A stretch of DNA of 64,000 bases. Origin: Azospirillum brasilense (GTDB lineage Bacteria > Pseudomonadota > Alphaproteobacteria > Azospirillales > Azospirillaceae). The translations under genes were made by a program, and so were the position numbers. The stretch covers positions 1 to 64,000 of the forward strand of contig NZ_QLKQ01000027.1 in assembly GCF_003349955.1 (NCBI RefSeq). The letters are read 5' to 3'. The notes beneath the pieces are model-generated. The model made no database searches, was not told the origin of the DNA, and saw only the letters and a program-made list of their open reading frames with translations. Below are positions 11,281-19,880 of the stretch, piece after piece. Position 1 is the first letter of the stretch, and each line of letters starts with the position of its first letter.

Positions 11281-11547
11281 ATGGGCATCGAGGAAGCCAT
11301 CGGCGCCACCTACGAGGCGCTGATCGTCATCATCAAGATCACCACCCCGGTCCTCGTCGTCACCACGGTGCTCGGCATGCTGCTGACCATTTTCCAGCAG
11401 GCGACCAACATCAACGAATCGACGTTGCAGCAGGACCTGAAGATCTTCGCGACGCTGGCCATCCTGTTCATCACCGGCCCGGCGATCTACATCGCGCTGC
11501 GCGACTACACCTTCGTGATCTTCGACCGCATCGCCGGCCTGAACTGA
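11281..11547 (+). CDS. fliQ: Flagellar export apparatus protein FliQ, away from other flagellar genes
   Basis: An 88-residue protein with two hydrophobic helices. 'TTPVLVVTTVLGMLLTIFQ', the signature 'QATNINESTLQQDLKI' and a second helix 'LAILFITGPAIYIALRDY' match FliQ/SctS in length and layout. FliQ forms part of the export gate with FliP and FliR in the inner membrane. No fliP, fliR or flhB gene is in the window. The ATG has GGGAG upstream; an earlier in-frame start (11245) is less likely. It is followed by comF after 25 bases. Confidence 0.88.
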   Translation: MGIEEAIGATYEALIVIIKITTPVLVVTTVLGMLLTIFQQATNINESTLQQDLKIFATLAILFITGPAIYIALRDYTFVIFDRIAGLN

Positions 11548-11572
11548 CCTGAACGGAGAGGGGCGTGCCGCC

Positions 11573-12316
11573 ATGGCCCTTCCGCAGCGGCTGGCGACCA
11601 GGGTTCTGGGGGGGATTCTCGACACGCTGCTGCCGCCGCGCTGCCTGTGCTGCGGCGGAGCGGTGGACCGGCAGGGCGGGCTGTGCGCGCCGTGCTGGAG
11701 CGGCTTGACCTTCATCGCGCCGCCCGCTTGCGCCTGTTGTGGCACGCCCTTCGACTTCGCGCTGGAGGGGGAGCCGCTGTGCGGCGCCTGCATCGCCGAA
11801 CCGCCGCTCTTCGCCCGTGCCCGCGCCGTCCTGGCCTACGACGACGGCAGCCGCCCGCTGGTCCTGGGATTCAAGCACGGCGACCGCATCCACGCCGCCG
11901 CGGCCTACGGCGCCTGGATGGCCCGCGCCGGGGCGGAGCTGCTGGCCGACGCCGACCTGCTGGCCCCGGTGCCGCTGCACCGCCTTCGGCTGTTCCGGCG
12001 CCGCTACAACCAGGCGGCCCTGCTCGCCCAGGCGGCGGGCCGGCAGGCCGGGCGCCCGGTGATTCCCGACCTGCTGGTCCGCCGCCGCTCCACCCCGTCG
12101 CAGGGCGGGCTCGACCGCTCGGGGCGGCGGCGGAACGTCCAGGGGGCCTTCGCGGTCCGGCCGGGGCTGGAGGCGCGGGTGGCCGGCAAGCGCATCGTGC
12201 TGGTCGACGACGTGCTGACCACCGGGGCCACCCTGTCGGAATGCGCGCGGGTTCTGCGGCGCGCCGGGGCGGAGCGGGTGGACGCGCTGACCCTGGCGCG
12301 CGTCGTCAAGACGTGA
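11573..12316 (+). CDS. comF: ComF-family phosphoribosyltransferase-like protein
   Basis: A 247-residue protein with an N-terminal double zinc ribbon (CLCCGG, CAPCW, CACCG, CGAC) and a C-terminal type I phosphoribosyltransferase fold with the PRPP motif 'IVLVDDVLTTGATLSEC'. ComF proteins assist DNA uptake and later processing of transforming DNA; in many alphaproteobacteria the cellular role is unclear. Length is normal. It precedes grxC by about 90 bases. Confidence 0.92.
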   Translation: MALPQRLATRVLGGILDTLLPPRCLCCGGAVDRQGGLCAPCWSGLTFIAPPACACCGTPFDFALEGEPLCGACIAEPPLFARARAVLAYDDGSRPLVLGFKHGDRIHAAAAYGAWMARAGAELLADADLLAPVPLHRLRLFRRRYNQAALLAQAAGRQAGRPVIPDLLVRRRSTPSQGGLDRSGRRRNVQGAFAVRPGLEARVAGKRIVLVDDVLTTGATLSECARVLRRAGAERVDALTLARVVKT

Positions 12317-12347
12317 GCCGGGAACGGGAGCCATGACAACGTGACGG

Positions 12348-12377
12348 GTGACGCCGTGCGGCGGTTGATCTTATAAC
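12348..12377 (+). promoter_or_regulatory. Possible promoter of grxC
   Basis: GTGACG (12348-12353), an 18-base spacer and a good -10 TATAAC (12372-12377) lie 29 bases before the grxC ATG. The -35 is weak. Confidence 0.4.
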
Positions 12378-12405
12378 CGTTCAAAACAGCCAAGGAGCCC
12401 TCCGC

Positions 12406-12669
12406 ATGGCCGACGTCGTCATCTACACCACGCCCTTCTGCCCCTATTGCTCGCGCGCGAAGCGTCTGCTCGACAGCAAGGGGGTGGCGTACGAGGAGAT
12501 CGACCTCTACATGCATCCGGGCCGCCGCGAGGAGATGGTGCAGCGCGCCGAGGGGCGGATGACCGTCCCGCAGGTCTTCATCGACGGCAAGCCCTACGGC
12601 GGCTCCGACGACATCCACGCGCTGGACCGCGCCGGCAAGCTCGACCCGATCCTGGGAATCGGGGGATGA
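12406..12669 (+). CDS. grxC: Glutaredoxin 3 (GrxC)
   Basis: An 87-residue dithiol glutaredoxin using glutathione to reduce protein disulfides. The active site is Cys12-Pro-Tyr-Cys15; the cis-proline loop 'TVPQVFIDGK' and the GSH-binding 'GGSDDIHALD' are present. An AAGGAG ribosome site precedes the ATG. The stop overlaps the start of the next gene (ATGA), so the two are translationally coupled. Confidence 0.97.
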   Translation: MADVVIYTTPFCPYCSRAKRLLDSKGVAYEEIDLYMHPGRREEMVQRAEGRMTVPQVFIDGKPYGGSDDIHALDRAGKLDPILGIGG

Positions 12670-13502
12670 GCGGCGTCCTGAAGGCCGCCTGCGTCCAGGT
12701 CAACGCGGGCACGGAAATCCTTCCGAACCTTCAGGCGGCGGGCGAACTGGTCCGCCGGGCGCGCGACGCCGGGGCGGACTTCATCGCCCTGCCCGAGAAT
12801 GTCAGCATGATCGTCCAGGGCCGCGCCAAGGTGCTGGAGCGGGTGAGGACGGCCGACGAGCATCCGGCGATCCCCTTCTTCGCCGATCTGGCGCGGGAGA
12901 CCGGGGCCTGGCTGCTCGCCGGGACTCTGGGCGTCCTGCTCGACGACGGGCGGGTGGCCAACCGCAGCTATCTGTTCGACGCCGGGGGGCGGGCCGTCGC
13001 CCATTACGACAAGCTCCACATGTTCGACGTGGACCTGAAGGGCGGGGAGAGCTACCGCGAATCCGCCACCTTCCGGCCCGGCGACCGCGCGGTCCTGGCG
13101 GCGACGCCCTGGGGCGGGGTGGGGATGACCGTCTGCTACGACCTGCGCTTCGCCTATCTCTACCGGGCGCTGGCCCAGGCGGGGGCGGCGATCCTGACGG
13201 TGCCGGCGGCCTTCACGGTGCCGACCGGGCGGGCGCACTGGCACACGCTGCTGCGCGCCCGCGCCATCGAGACGGGCTGCTTCGTCCTCGCCCCGGCCCA
13301 GACCGGCAGCCACGACCAGGGGCGGCTGACCTACGGCCATTCCCTGATCGTCGCCCCCTGGGGCGAGGTGCTGGCCGACGCCGAGGAGGCGGTGGGCTTC
13401 GTCCTGGCGGAGCTGGACATGGCCCGCGTCGAGGAGGCCCGCCGCATGGTGCCGGCCCTGAGCCACGACCGGGCCTTTACGGTGGAGCGGGTCGGCTTCT
13501 GA
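12666..13502 (+). CDS. Carbon-nitrogen hydrolase, Nit1/NIT family (deaminated glutathione amidase-like)
   Basis: A 278-residue nitrilase-superfamily amidase. The catalytic Glu is in 'ALPENVS' (Glu44), the Lys in 'YDKLHMFD' and the Cys in '[10 protein letters not shown]'. The 'HMFD' context and length match the Nit1-type amidases that repair deaminated glutathione. The ATGA overlap with grxC fits a glutathione-linked role. The exact substrate is inferred from family and context. Confidence 0.9.
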   Translation: MSGVLKAACVQVNAGTEILPNLQAAGELVRRARDAGADFIALPENVSMIVQGRAKVLERVRTADEHPAIPFFADLARETGAWLLAGTLGVLLDDGRVANRSYLFDAGGRAVAHYDKLHMFDVDLKGGESYRESATFRPGDRAVLAATPWGGVGMTVCYDLRFAYLYRALAQAGAAILTVPAAFTVPTGRAHWHTLLRARAIETGCFVLAPAQTGSHDQGRLTYGHSLIVAPWGEVLADAEEAVGFVLAELDMARVEEARRMVPALSHDRAFTVERVGF

Positions 13503-13529
13503 TACGGTTCGGGCGGCACCGGGAAGGGG

Positions 13530-14108
13530 TCAGAGCAGCGTGTGTTCGACCAGGATCTTGGTGCCGATGCCGAGCAGGGCGAGGCCGCCGAGGACCTCCG
13601 CCTTGCGGCCGAGCAGCGGGCCGGCCTTGCGCCCGATCAGCACGCCGCCGAAGGCCATGACCGCGGTCACCAGACCGATGATGACGCAGGCCTGGACGAT
13701 GTTTACGTCGACCACGGCGAGGCTGACGCCGACCGCGCTGGCGTCGATGCTGGTCGCCAGCGCGGTGAGGACGAGCTGCATCGGGCCGAGCTGGCTTTTG
13801 CGCGTCGGCTGTTCCCCGGACTCCGGCGCGGCTTCCGGTCTCATGCCCTGGCGGATCATGTTGCCGCCGACCAGGGCGAGCAGCCCGAAGGCGACCCAAT
13901 GGTCGACGCTGGCGATCCACGCGCTGACGGCGACGCCGACCATCCAGCCCAGCGCCGGGGTGATCGCTTCGAAGAAGCCGAAATAGGCGCCGACGCGCAG
14001 CGCGTCGACCAGCCGCGCTCGCTCGCTCGCCGCACCCTTGCCGATGGCGGCGGCGAAGGCGTCCACCGACAGGCTGAAGCCGAGAAGCAGAAGAGTGGTT
14101 GCGGTCAA
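13530..14108 (-). CDS. mntP: Manganese efflux pump MntP
   Basis: A 192-residue membrane exporter of Mn2+ with six hydrophobic segments in two related halves. The conserved acidic motifs are 'LSVDAFAAAIGKGA' and 'TSIDASAVGVSLAV'. A longer frame begins at 14288, but it would translate straight through a riboswitch. The TTG at 14108 gives the normal MntP N-terminus and length, and is preceded by AGGGGA eight bases upstream. It is probably controlled by the Mn2+ riboswitch in its leader. Confidence 0.93.
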   Translation of the reverse strand: MTATTLLLLGFSLSVDAFAAAIGKGAASERARLVDALRVGAYFGFFEAITPALGWMVGVAVSAWIASVDHWVAFGLLALVGGNMIRQGMRPEAAPESGEQPTRKSQLGPMQLVLTALATSIDASAVGVSLAVVDVNIVQACVIIGLVTAVMAFGGVLIGRKAGPLLGRKAEVLGGLALLGIGTKILVEHTLL

Positions 14109-14171
14109 ACCGGAAATCCCCTGGGCCAAGACGGACCGACGGCGCGACGGTCCCATGGCCCTCAGGGACGT

Positions 14172-14294
14172 CGCGCCGTTGGTCTCACCAAGCCCGGTCC
14201 CGCCGGTGCCGTCTGCGCCACGGTCGCCTGGACCGAGTCTGTTGACGCAGGCTCCTTCGCGGCGTGGCGAAGGACGGTTACTCCCCAAAAACGC
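14172..14294 (-). promoter_or_regulatory. yybP-ykoY-type manganese riboswitch in the mntP leader
   Basis: Reading the minus strand, the leader shows the class hallmarks in order: GGGGAGTA (near 14286-14279), a CCTTCGC/GCGAAGG hairpin, then GCGTCAACA, a long variable arm, and the closing GGTGAGACCAA (near 14190-14179). These two conserved internal strands and their order match the yybP-ykoY Mn2+ aptamer that precedes mntP in other proteobacteria. Downstream, GGCGCGACG can pair with CGTCGCGCC, and an overlapping GGACCG/CGGTCC hairpin lies just before the ribosome site. That looks like a switching platform acting on translation. Recognised by eye; no covariance model was run. Confidence 0.85.
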
Positions 14295-14300
14295 GGGCGG

Positions 14301-14329
14301 ACCCTAGCGGCCCCGTTTCCAAGCGTCAA
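14301..14329 (-). promoter_or_regulatory. Promoter of the mntP riboswitch transcript
   Basis: On the minus strand TTGACG (14329-14324) is followed after 17 bases by TAGGGT (14306-14301). The expected start point, near 14294, falls right at the beginning of the riboswitch. Confidence 0.55.
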
Positions 14330-14372
14330 TTCATGTGAACAGCTATTGAAATATTTGTAATGTTCCGCGCCG

Positions 14373-15005
14373 TCAGGCCGGCAGGGGGCGCGGTTCCGGG
14401 TCGCCGTCCAGGCCGCTTCCGGCCTCCAGGTCGTTGACGGCGCACAGCCGCTGCACCACCGCGGCCTTGGGCGAGGCGACCTCGCCATGCTCGTAGGCGA
14501 CGACCTGGAGACGCCCGCGCGCCACCTCCAGAAGCTCGCCGTTGCGCAGCAGGAAGGCGGGGGAGGCGGGGCGGCCGAAGCGGGCGTTGCCCAGGGCGAA
14601 GGTCTCATAAAGGAGAAGGCCGCCGGGCTCCAGCGCGTCGAGGATGGCCGGGAACAGCGGGCGGTGCAGGTAGTTGGTCACCACGATCGCGGCGAAGCGG
14701 CGGTCGCGCAGCAGCGGCACCGGCGCTCCGCTCTCCAGGTCGGCCTCCACCAGCTCCACCCCCGCCGTCCCGGACAGGTCGGCCACCCCGCGCAGGTCGC
14801 GGTCCAGCCCGACCACCGGGTGGTTGCGCGCCTGGAACAGCCGCAGGTGCCGCCCCGACCCGCAGGCGAGGTCGAGGACCGGCCCGCCCGCCCGCACCAG
14901 CGGCGCGAAGCGCGCGACCCAGGGGGAGGGCGGGCTGATCGCGGCGTGCGGCGACGCGGAGGTGGAAGGCGGTGTGGACGGCGGTGTGGACGGCGGTGTG
15001 GACAA
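14373..15005 (-). CDS. Class I SAM-dependent methyltransferase
   Basis: A 210-residue protein. Motif I 'VLDLACGSGRHLRLF' lies near residue 43, then 'VVGLDRDLRGV', 'VELVEADLESG' and 'FAAIVVTNYLHRPLFPAIL', a methyltransferase of the TehB/UbiE-like type. The first 15 residues are a Ser-Thr-Pro-Pro repeat coded by three 12-base repeats, and the start is TTG at 15005 with only a distant GGGAG. No ATG is available before the fold, so the start is uncertain. Substrate unknown. Confidence 0.8.
   Translation of the reverse strand: MSTPPSTPPSTPPSTSASPHAAISPPSPWVARFAPLVRAGGPVLDLACGSGRHLRLFQARNHPVVGLDRDLRGVADLSGTAGVELVEADLESGAPVPLLRDRRFAAIVVTNYLHRPLFPAILDALEPGGLLLYETFALGNARFGRPASPAFLLRNGELLEVARGRLQVVAYEHGEVASPKAAVVQRLCAVNDLEAGSGLDGDPEPRPLPA
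14968..15003. repeat. 12-base tandem repeat, three copies
   Basis: Three perfect copies of GGCGGTGTGGAC encode the repeated Ser-Thr-Pro-Pro at the N-terminus of the methyltransferase on the minus strand. The copy number could vary between strains without breaking the frame. Confidence 0.8.
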
Positions 15006-15136
15006 GGGACGAACGCTCCCGCTCTTTCATGACGCGTGTTTGACCGAGACGCCGGCGTCGTGCTGAACTGGCAAGCGGTCACCGACCGTATATCATGACC
15101 ATCCGTTCTTCTCATCCTGGAGCATCCGACGGGGAC

Positions 15137-15661
15137 ATGATCCTCTTCGTTCTGAAATGCACGGCCGACCACCGGTTCGAAGCCTGGTTCCGCAACGGCG
15201 ACGCCTACGAGACGCAGGCCGCCGCCAAAGCCATCGCCTGCCCGGTCTGCGGCGACCCGCACATCACCAAAGCCCCGATGGCCCCGCGCATCGCCAAGGG
15301 CGGGCGCTCCAGGGAGGAGGCCCCCCGGGACGGCGGCCCGCCGGAGGCGGCGCCCGAAGCGGCGGGCGGCGGCGGGGCTCCGGCCGCTCCCCCGGCGCCC
15401 GCAACGCCCGCCGTGCTGGCGGAGCTGCGCGAGCGCTTCGCGGCGGAAGTCATGCGTCATTTGACGGAAGTTCGCCGCACGGTTGAAACGAATTGCGATT
15501 ACGTCGGGGATCGCTTCGCTGAAGAGGCGCGGCGCATCCATTATGGCGAAACCGATCCGCGCGGAATCTACGGCGAGGCCACCGACAAGGAAGCGGAGGA
15601 GTTGAAGGAGGAAGGTGTGACTTTTGGTCGCATACCTTGGCTTCCGCGCACCAATTCTTAA
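15137..15661 (+). CDS. DUF1178 family protein
   Basis: A 174-residue protein of a family conserved in alphaproteobacteria, function unknown. It begins 'MILFVLKCTADHRFEAWF', has a Cys pair 'CPVCGDPHITKAPMAPRIAK', a Pro/Ala-rich linker of variable length, and the conserved C-terminal block 'CDYVGDRFAEEARRIHYGE' ending 'GIPWLP'-like. An upstream in-frame ATG at 15095 exists, but the family starts at 15137. No partner is evident from neighbours. Confidence 0.88.
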   Translation: MILFVLKCTADHRFEAWFRNGDAYETQAAAKAIACPVCGDPHITKAPMAPRIAKGGRSREEAPRDGGPPEAAPEAAGGGGAPAAPPAPATPAVLAELRERFAAEVMRHLTEVRRTVETNCDYVGDRFAEEARRIHYGETDPRGIYGEATDKEAEELKEEGVTFGRIPWLPRTNS

Positions 15662-15879
15662 GCCCACGCTTCACAATATTTCGTGCACCCCTTGCCCTTT
15701 CGCTGCCATGGGTTAGTGAACGAACCTCCGGAACAACGGCCGCGGGCTGCGTCAAGGCGCTTTTTAGCGGTTGGCCTGCATCAAAGTTGTTGACGGGATA
15801 GTTCGTTACAAAGACCATATGGCCCGAGTGTCTAATATGACCTTGCAAAAATCGCTCGGCACTCGCGAGGGGACGCACT

Positions 15880-16182
15880 ATGAAAGAAAACGCTCAGAGG
15901 ATTCTCGCGAATCCCAAGTTTCAGGAGCTGGTGCAGAAGCGTAGCGCATTCGCGTGGACGCTTTCGATCGCCATGCTCGTCATCTACTTCGGCTTCATCC
16001 TGCTGGTCGCCTTCGGCAAGGGGTTCCTGGGTACCCCGATCGGCAGCGGCGTGACCACCTGGGGTATCCCCGTCGGCCTCTTCACCATCATCTCGGCGTT
16101 CATCCTGACCGGCATCTACGTGCATCGGGCGAACGGCGAGTTCGATGAGCTGAACCGGCAGATCATGGAGGAGTCGAAGTGA
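15880..16182 (+). CDS. DUF485 membrane protein (YjcH), partner of ActP
   Basis: A 100-residue inner-membrane protein with two transmembrane helices (about 24-46 and 60-82) after a cytoplasmic '[19 protein letters not shown]' segment. DUF485 proteins sit upstream of acetate/solute:sodium symporters, probably as accessory subunits. Here the stop codon overlaps the actP start, so the two are coupled. The 220-base gap upstream must hold the promoter; I see no convincing match (a TTGACG at 15790 lacks a good -10). Confidence 0.93.
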   Translation: MKENAQRILANPKFQELVQKRSAFAWTLSIAMLVIYFGFILLVAFGKGFLGTPIGSGVTTWGIPVGLFTIISAFILTGIYVHRANGEFDELNRQIMEESK

Positions 16183-17900
16183 TGCGTTCGCTGGTCAATC
16201 GTGTGGGCGTCGCGGCCGTCGCGGCCGGCGCGCTCATCCCCGCGTCGGTGCACGCGGCGGCGGTCGAAGGCCCGGTCCAGAAGCAGGCGACGAATTTCGA
16301 AGCGATCGTCATGTTCCTGGTCTTCGTGCTGGCCACGCTCGGCATCACCTACTGGGCGGCGCGCCGCACGAAGTCGGCGAAGGACTTCTACGCCGCGGGC
16401 GGCGGCATCACCGGCTTCCAGAACGGCCTCGCCATCGCCGGCGACTACATGTCGGCGGCGTCCTTCCTCGGCATCGCCGGCCTCGTCTACACCTCCGGCT
16501 TCGACGGCCTGATCTTCTCGGTGGGCTGGCTGGTCGGCTGGCCGATCATCCTGTTCCTGGTCGCTGAGCGCCTGCGCAACCTCGGCAAGTACACCTTCGC
16601 CGACGTCGCCTCCTACCGCTTCCAGCAGACCCCGATGCGCACGATGGCCGCCTGCGGCTCGCTCGCCACGGTGACCTTCTACCTGATCGCCCAGATGGTC
16701 GGCGCCGGCAAGCTGATCCAGCTGCTGTTCGGCATGGACTACCTGTGGGCGGTGGTGATCGTCGGCGTCCTGATGATCGCCTACGTGACCTTCGGCGGCA
16801 TGCTCGCCACCACCTGGGTGCAGATCATCAAGGCGGTGCTGCTGCTGTCGGGCGCCTCCTTCATGGCCTTCGCGGTGCTCGCCAAGTTCGGCTTCAGCCC
16901 GGAGGCGATGTTCTCCACGGCCGTGCAGGTCCACCCGAAGGCGACCGGTATCATGGCGCCGGGCGCCCTCATCACCGACCCGGTCTCGGCAATCTCGCTG
17001 GGCATGGCGCTGATGTTCGGCACCGCCGGCCTGCCGCACATCCTGATGCGCTTCTTCACGGTGTCGGACGCCAAGGAGGCCCGCAAGTCGGTGTTCTACG
17101 CCACCGGCTTCATCGGCTACTTCTACATCCTGACCTTCATCATCGGCTTCGGCGCCATCGTGCTGCTGCTGGCCCCGGACGCCACCGGCGCCTATCCGTT
17201 CCTCGACGCGGCCAAGCTGGCGGCGGCGGGTGGCAAGCCCAACCCGTCGATGATCATCGGCGGCTCCAACATGGCGGCCATCCACACCGCGCACGCGGTG
17301 GGCGGCGACCTGTTCTTCGGCTTCATCTCGGCCGTGGCCTTCGCCACCATCCTCGCGGTGGTCGCGGGCCTGACGCTGGCCGGCGCCTCGGCCGTGTCGC
17401 ACGACCTGTACGCCTCGGTGATCGCCAAGGGCCGTGCGTCGGAGCATGACGAGATCCGCGTGTCGAAGATCACCACCGTGGTCATCGGCATCGTCTCGAT
17501 CTTCCTCGGCATCGCCTTCGAGAACCAGAACGTGGCCTTCATGGTCGGCCTCGCCTTCGTGATCGCGGCCTCGGCGAACTTCCCGGTTCTGCTGATGTCG
17601 ATGTTCTGGAGCCGGATGACCACCCGTGGCGCCGTTCTCGGCGGCTGGATCGGGCTGGTCTCGTCGGTCAGCCTGCTGATCATGGGCCCGACCGTGTGGA
17701 AGTCGGTGCTGGGCAACCCGGCCGCCCTCTTCCCGTACGACAACCCGGGCGTCTTCACCATCCCGCTGTCGTTCCTGGCGATCTGGTTCTTCTCGATCAC
17801 CGACAACAGCAAGGCCGCGCAGGACGAGCGCGAGGCCTACAAGGCCCAGTACATCCGGTCGCAGACCGGCCTGGGCGCCGAAGGGGCTTCCGCTCACTAA
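16182..17900 (+). CDS. actP: Cation/acetate symporter ActP
   Basis: A 572-residue sodium:solute symporter (SSF family) importing acetate and similar short-chain acids. It has an N-terminal signal-like segment ending '[10 protein letters not shown]', then about 13 transmembrane helices. SSF signatures include '[20 protein letters not shown]' and '[18 protein letters not shown]'. The start is the ATG overlapping the stop of the DUF485 gene (TGATG); GTG at 16179 is an alternative. A strong terminator follows, then the DUF294/CBS gene, a grouping seen with actP in other proteobacteria. Confidence 0.95.
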   Translation: MRSLVNRVGVAAVAAGALIPASVHAAAVEGPVQKQATNFEAIVMFLVFVLATLGITYWAARRTKSAKDFYAAGGGITGFQNGLAIAGDYMSAASFLGIAGLVYTSGFDGLIFSVGWLVGWPIILFLVAERLRNLGKYTFADVASYRFQQTPMRTMAACGSLATVTFYLIAQMVGAGKLIQLLFGMDYLWAVVIVGVLMIAYVTFGGMLATTWVQIIKAVLLLSGASFMAFAVLAKFGFSPEAMFSTAVQVHPKATGIMAPGALITDPVSAISLGMALMFGTAGLPHILMRFFTVSDAKEARKSVFYATGFIGYFYILTFIIGFGAIVLLLAPDATGAYPFLDAAKLAAAGGKPNPSMIIGGSNMAAIHTAHAVGGDLFFGFISAVAFATILAVVAGLTLAGASAVSHDLYASVIAKGRASEHDEIRVSKITTVVIGIVSIFLGIAFENQNVAFMVGLAFVIAASANFPVLLMSMFWSRMTTRGAVLGGWIGLVSSVSLLIMGPTVWKSVLGNPAALFPYDNPGVFTIPLSFLAIWFFSITDNSKAAQDEREAYKAQYIRSQTGLGAEGASAH

Positions 17901-17951
17901 AGCGAATGGTCGCACCCGCCTTCCGCAGATGAAGGGGCTGGTGTAATCTTC

Positions 17952-17989
17952 AAGGCGCCTCAAGACCGCGGTCTTGGGGCGCCTTTTTT
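17952..17989 (+). terminator. Rho-independent terminator of actP
   Basis: A near-perfect 16-bp stem (AAGGCGCC-CAAGACC with GGTCTTG-GGCGCCTT) is followed by six T residues. It lies about 50 bases after actP and 30 bases before the next gene. Confidence 0.9.
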
Positions 17990-18018
17990 ATTCACCCCAC
18001 CGGTTCGTGGAGCGGCTT

Positions 18019-19836
18019 TTGTCCGACGCCTTCGATTTTTCCGTTCCGCCCTTCGACCGCCTGACGGCGGAGCAGCGGCAGCGGCTCGCCGCCGCGCTCG
18101 ACCTCGGCGTCTACGCGCGGGACGGGGTGATCCTGAGCCGGGACGAGCCGGCGGATTGCCTGTTCGTGGTGCGGCAGGGGCTGGTCCACGAACGCCGGGG
18201 CGGCGAGGTGGTGGCGGTGCACGGCGCCCACGACAGCTTCGACCTCCAGGCGCTGTTCTCCGACGGGCAGGCGCGCAGTTTCGTCGCGGCGGAGGACACG
18301 CTGTGCGATCTGGTGCCGCGCCCGATCCTTCTCGAACTGGCGCACGAGAACGCCGCCTTCGGCGCGGTGATCCAGCAGGGCTTCGCCGACCGGCTGAGCG
18401 CACTGGCCAACGAGCGGTCCAACCGCGAAACCGCCGCGCTGACCATGGCGCGCATCCGGCAGGCCTACCTCCGCCCACCGGTCTTCGTCGAGGCCGGGGC
18501 GTCCCTGCGCGACGCGGCGGCGGCGATGAAGCGGGACCAGGCGAGCAGCGTTCTGGTCCGCGACGGCGATCCCGGAAAGGGCGGCCGTGTCGGCATCCTG
18601 ACCGGCACCGACCTGCGCGACCTCGTGGTGCTGGAGGGGCGGCCGGTGGACAGCCCGGTCGGGCCGCTCGCCCGCTACGAGCTGCTGGCGCTGGACCGCG
18701 ACGACCTGCTGTTCAACGCGCTGATCCTGATGACCAAGCATTCGGTGCGCCGTCTGGTCGTCACCGAGCAGGGCGCGGTCGTCGGCCTGCTGGAGCAGAC
18801 CGACCTGCTGGCCGTCCTGTCCAACCATTCCCAGGTCGTCGCTCTCAAGGTCGACCACGCCGCCACGCCGGAGGATCTGGGCCGGGCCAGCCAGGACATC
18901 GTCGGGCTGATCCGCACGCTGCACGGCACGGGCGTCAAGGTGTCCTTCATCGCCGACCTCGTGACCGAGCTGAACCGCAAGATCTTCCGCCGCCTGTTCG
19001 AACTGCTGGCGCCGCCCGACCTGCTGGCCAACTCCTGCCTGATCGTGATGGGCAGCGAGGGGCGGGGCGAGCAGCTTCTGAAGACCGATCAGGACAACGG
19101 GCTGATCCTGCGCGACGGCTACGACTGCCCGTCGCTGCCGCAGGTGACCGACGCCTTCACCCGCCATCTGGTGGCGTTCGGCTATCCGCCCTGCCCGGGG
19201 CGCATCATGGTGTCCAACCCGGACTGGACGCGCCCGCTGGCGCTCTACAAGGATTCCCTCTTCCACTGGATCCACCGCCCCGACGAGGCGGCGCAGATGA
19301 ACCTCGCCATCTTCTACGACGCGGCGGCGGTGGCCGGGGACGCCAGCCTGCTGGCCGAGGCGAAGGGCTACCTGCTCGGCCGGCTGCAGGACAACCAGAT
19401 GTTCTTCACCGCCTTCGCCCGCCCGGCGCTCGCCTTCGACACGCCGTCGGGCCTGTTCGGCGGCCTGTTCGAGCGGCGGCGCAGCGAGGCGGTGGACATC
19501 AAGAAGGCCGGCATCTTCCCCATCGTCCACGGCGTCCGCGCGCTGGCGCTGGAGAAGCACATGGCCGAGACCAACACGACCGAGCGCATCTGGGCGCTCG
19601 CCGACCAGGGCGTTCTCGACCGCGGCATGGCGGGCGAGCTGGCCGACGCCTTCACCTTCCTGTCCACGCTGCGGCTGAAGGCCGGGCTCGACGGCAGCGT
19701 GTCCGGCACCCAGACCGACAACCTCGTCCGCACGGAGTCCCTGGGCAAGCTCGACCGCGACCAGTTCAAGGACTGTCTGGCCCTGGTGAAGAAGTTCAAG
19801 GAACTGATCGCCTACCACTTCCACTTGAACCACTGA
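18019..19836 (+). CDS. DUF294/CBS-domain putative nucleotidyltransferase with cyclic-nucleotide-binding-like domain
   Basis: A 605-residue multidomain signalling protein. Residues about 1-130 form a cNMP-binding-like domain, about 145-270 a CBS pair ('ASSVLVRDGD', 'VGILTGTDLRDLVV', 'VVGLLEQTDLL'), and about 320-460 a GlnD-like nucleotidyltransferase domain (DUF294) with 'IVMGSEGRGEQLLKTDQDNGLI'. A DUF294 C-terminal helical domain ends the protein. The G-S-E-G-R and D-x-D elements look intact, unlike pseudo-enzymes. The TTG at 18019 has GTGGAG six bases upstream; GTG at 18007 is an alternative. Its place after actP suggests regulation of acetate uptake or a linked response. Confidence 0.87.
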   Translation: MSDAFDFSVPPFDRLTAEQRQRLAAALDLGVYARDGVILSRDEPADCLFVVRQGLVHERRGGEVVAVHGAHDSFDLQALFSDGQARSFVAAEDTLCDLVPRPILLELAHENAAFGAVIQQGFADRLSALANERSNRETAALTMARIRQAYLRPPVFVEAGASLRDAAAAMKRDQASSVLVRDGDPGKGGRVGILTGTDLRDLVVLEGRPVDSPVGPLARYELLALDRDDLLFNALILMTKHSVRRLVVTEQGAVVGLLEQTDLLAVLSNHSQVVALKVDHAATPEDLGRASQDIVGLIRTLHGTGVKVSFIADLVTELNRKIFRRLFELLAPPDLLANSCLIVMGSEGRGEQLLKTDQDNGLILRDGYDCPSLPQVTDAFTRHLVAFGYPPCPGRIMVSNPDWTRPLALYKDSLFHWIHRPDEAAQMNLAIFYDAAAVAGDASLLAEAKGYLLGRLQDNQMFFTAFARPALAFDTPSGLFGGLFERRRSEAVDIKKAGIFPIVHGVRALALEKHMAETNTTERIWALADQGVLDRGMAGELADAFTFLSTLRLKAGLDGSVSGTQTDNLVRTESLGKLDRDQFKDCLALVKKFKELIAYHFHLNH

Positions 19837-19880
19837 CCCTGAACCACCGACCCGCCGGGCGCGCGGGGAGAGGAGGCGGC

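Noticed and set aside
14109-14288. N-terminal extension of mntP
   Set aside because: It would translate the riboswitch, has no family match, and a better TTG start with ribosome site exists at 14108.
15662-15879. Sigma-54 promoter before the yjcH-actP operon
   Set aside because: No TGGCAC-N5-TTGC match; TTGACG at 15790 lacks a good -10.
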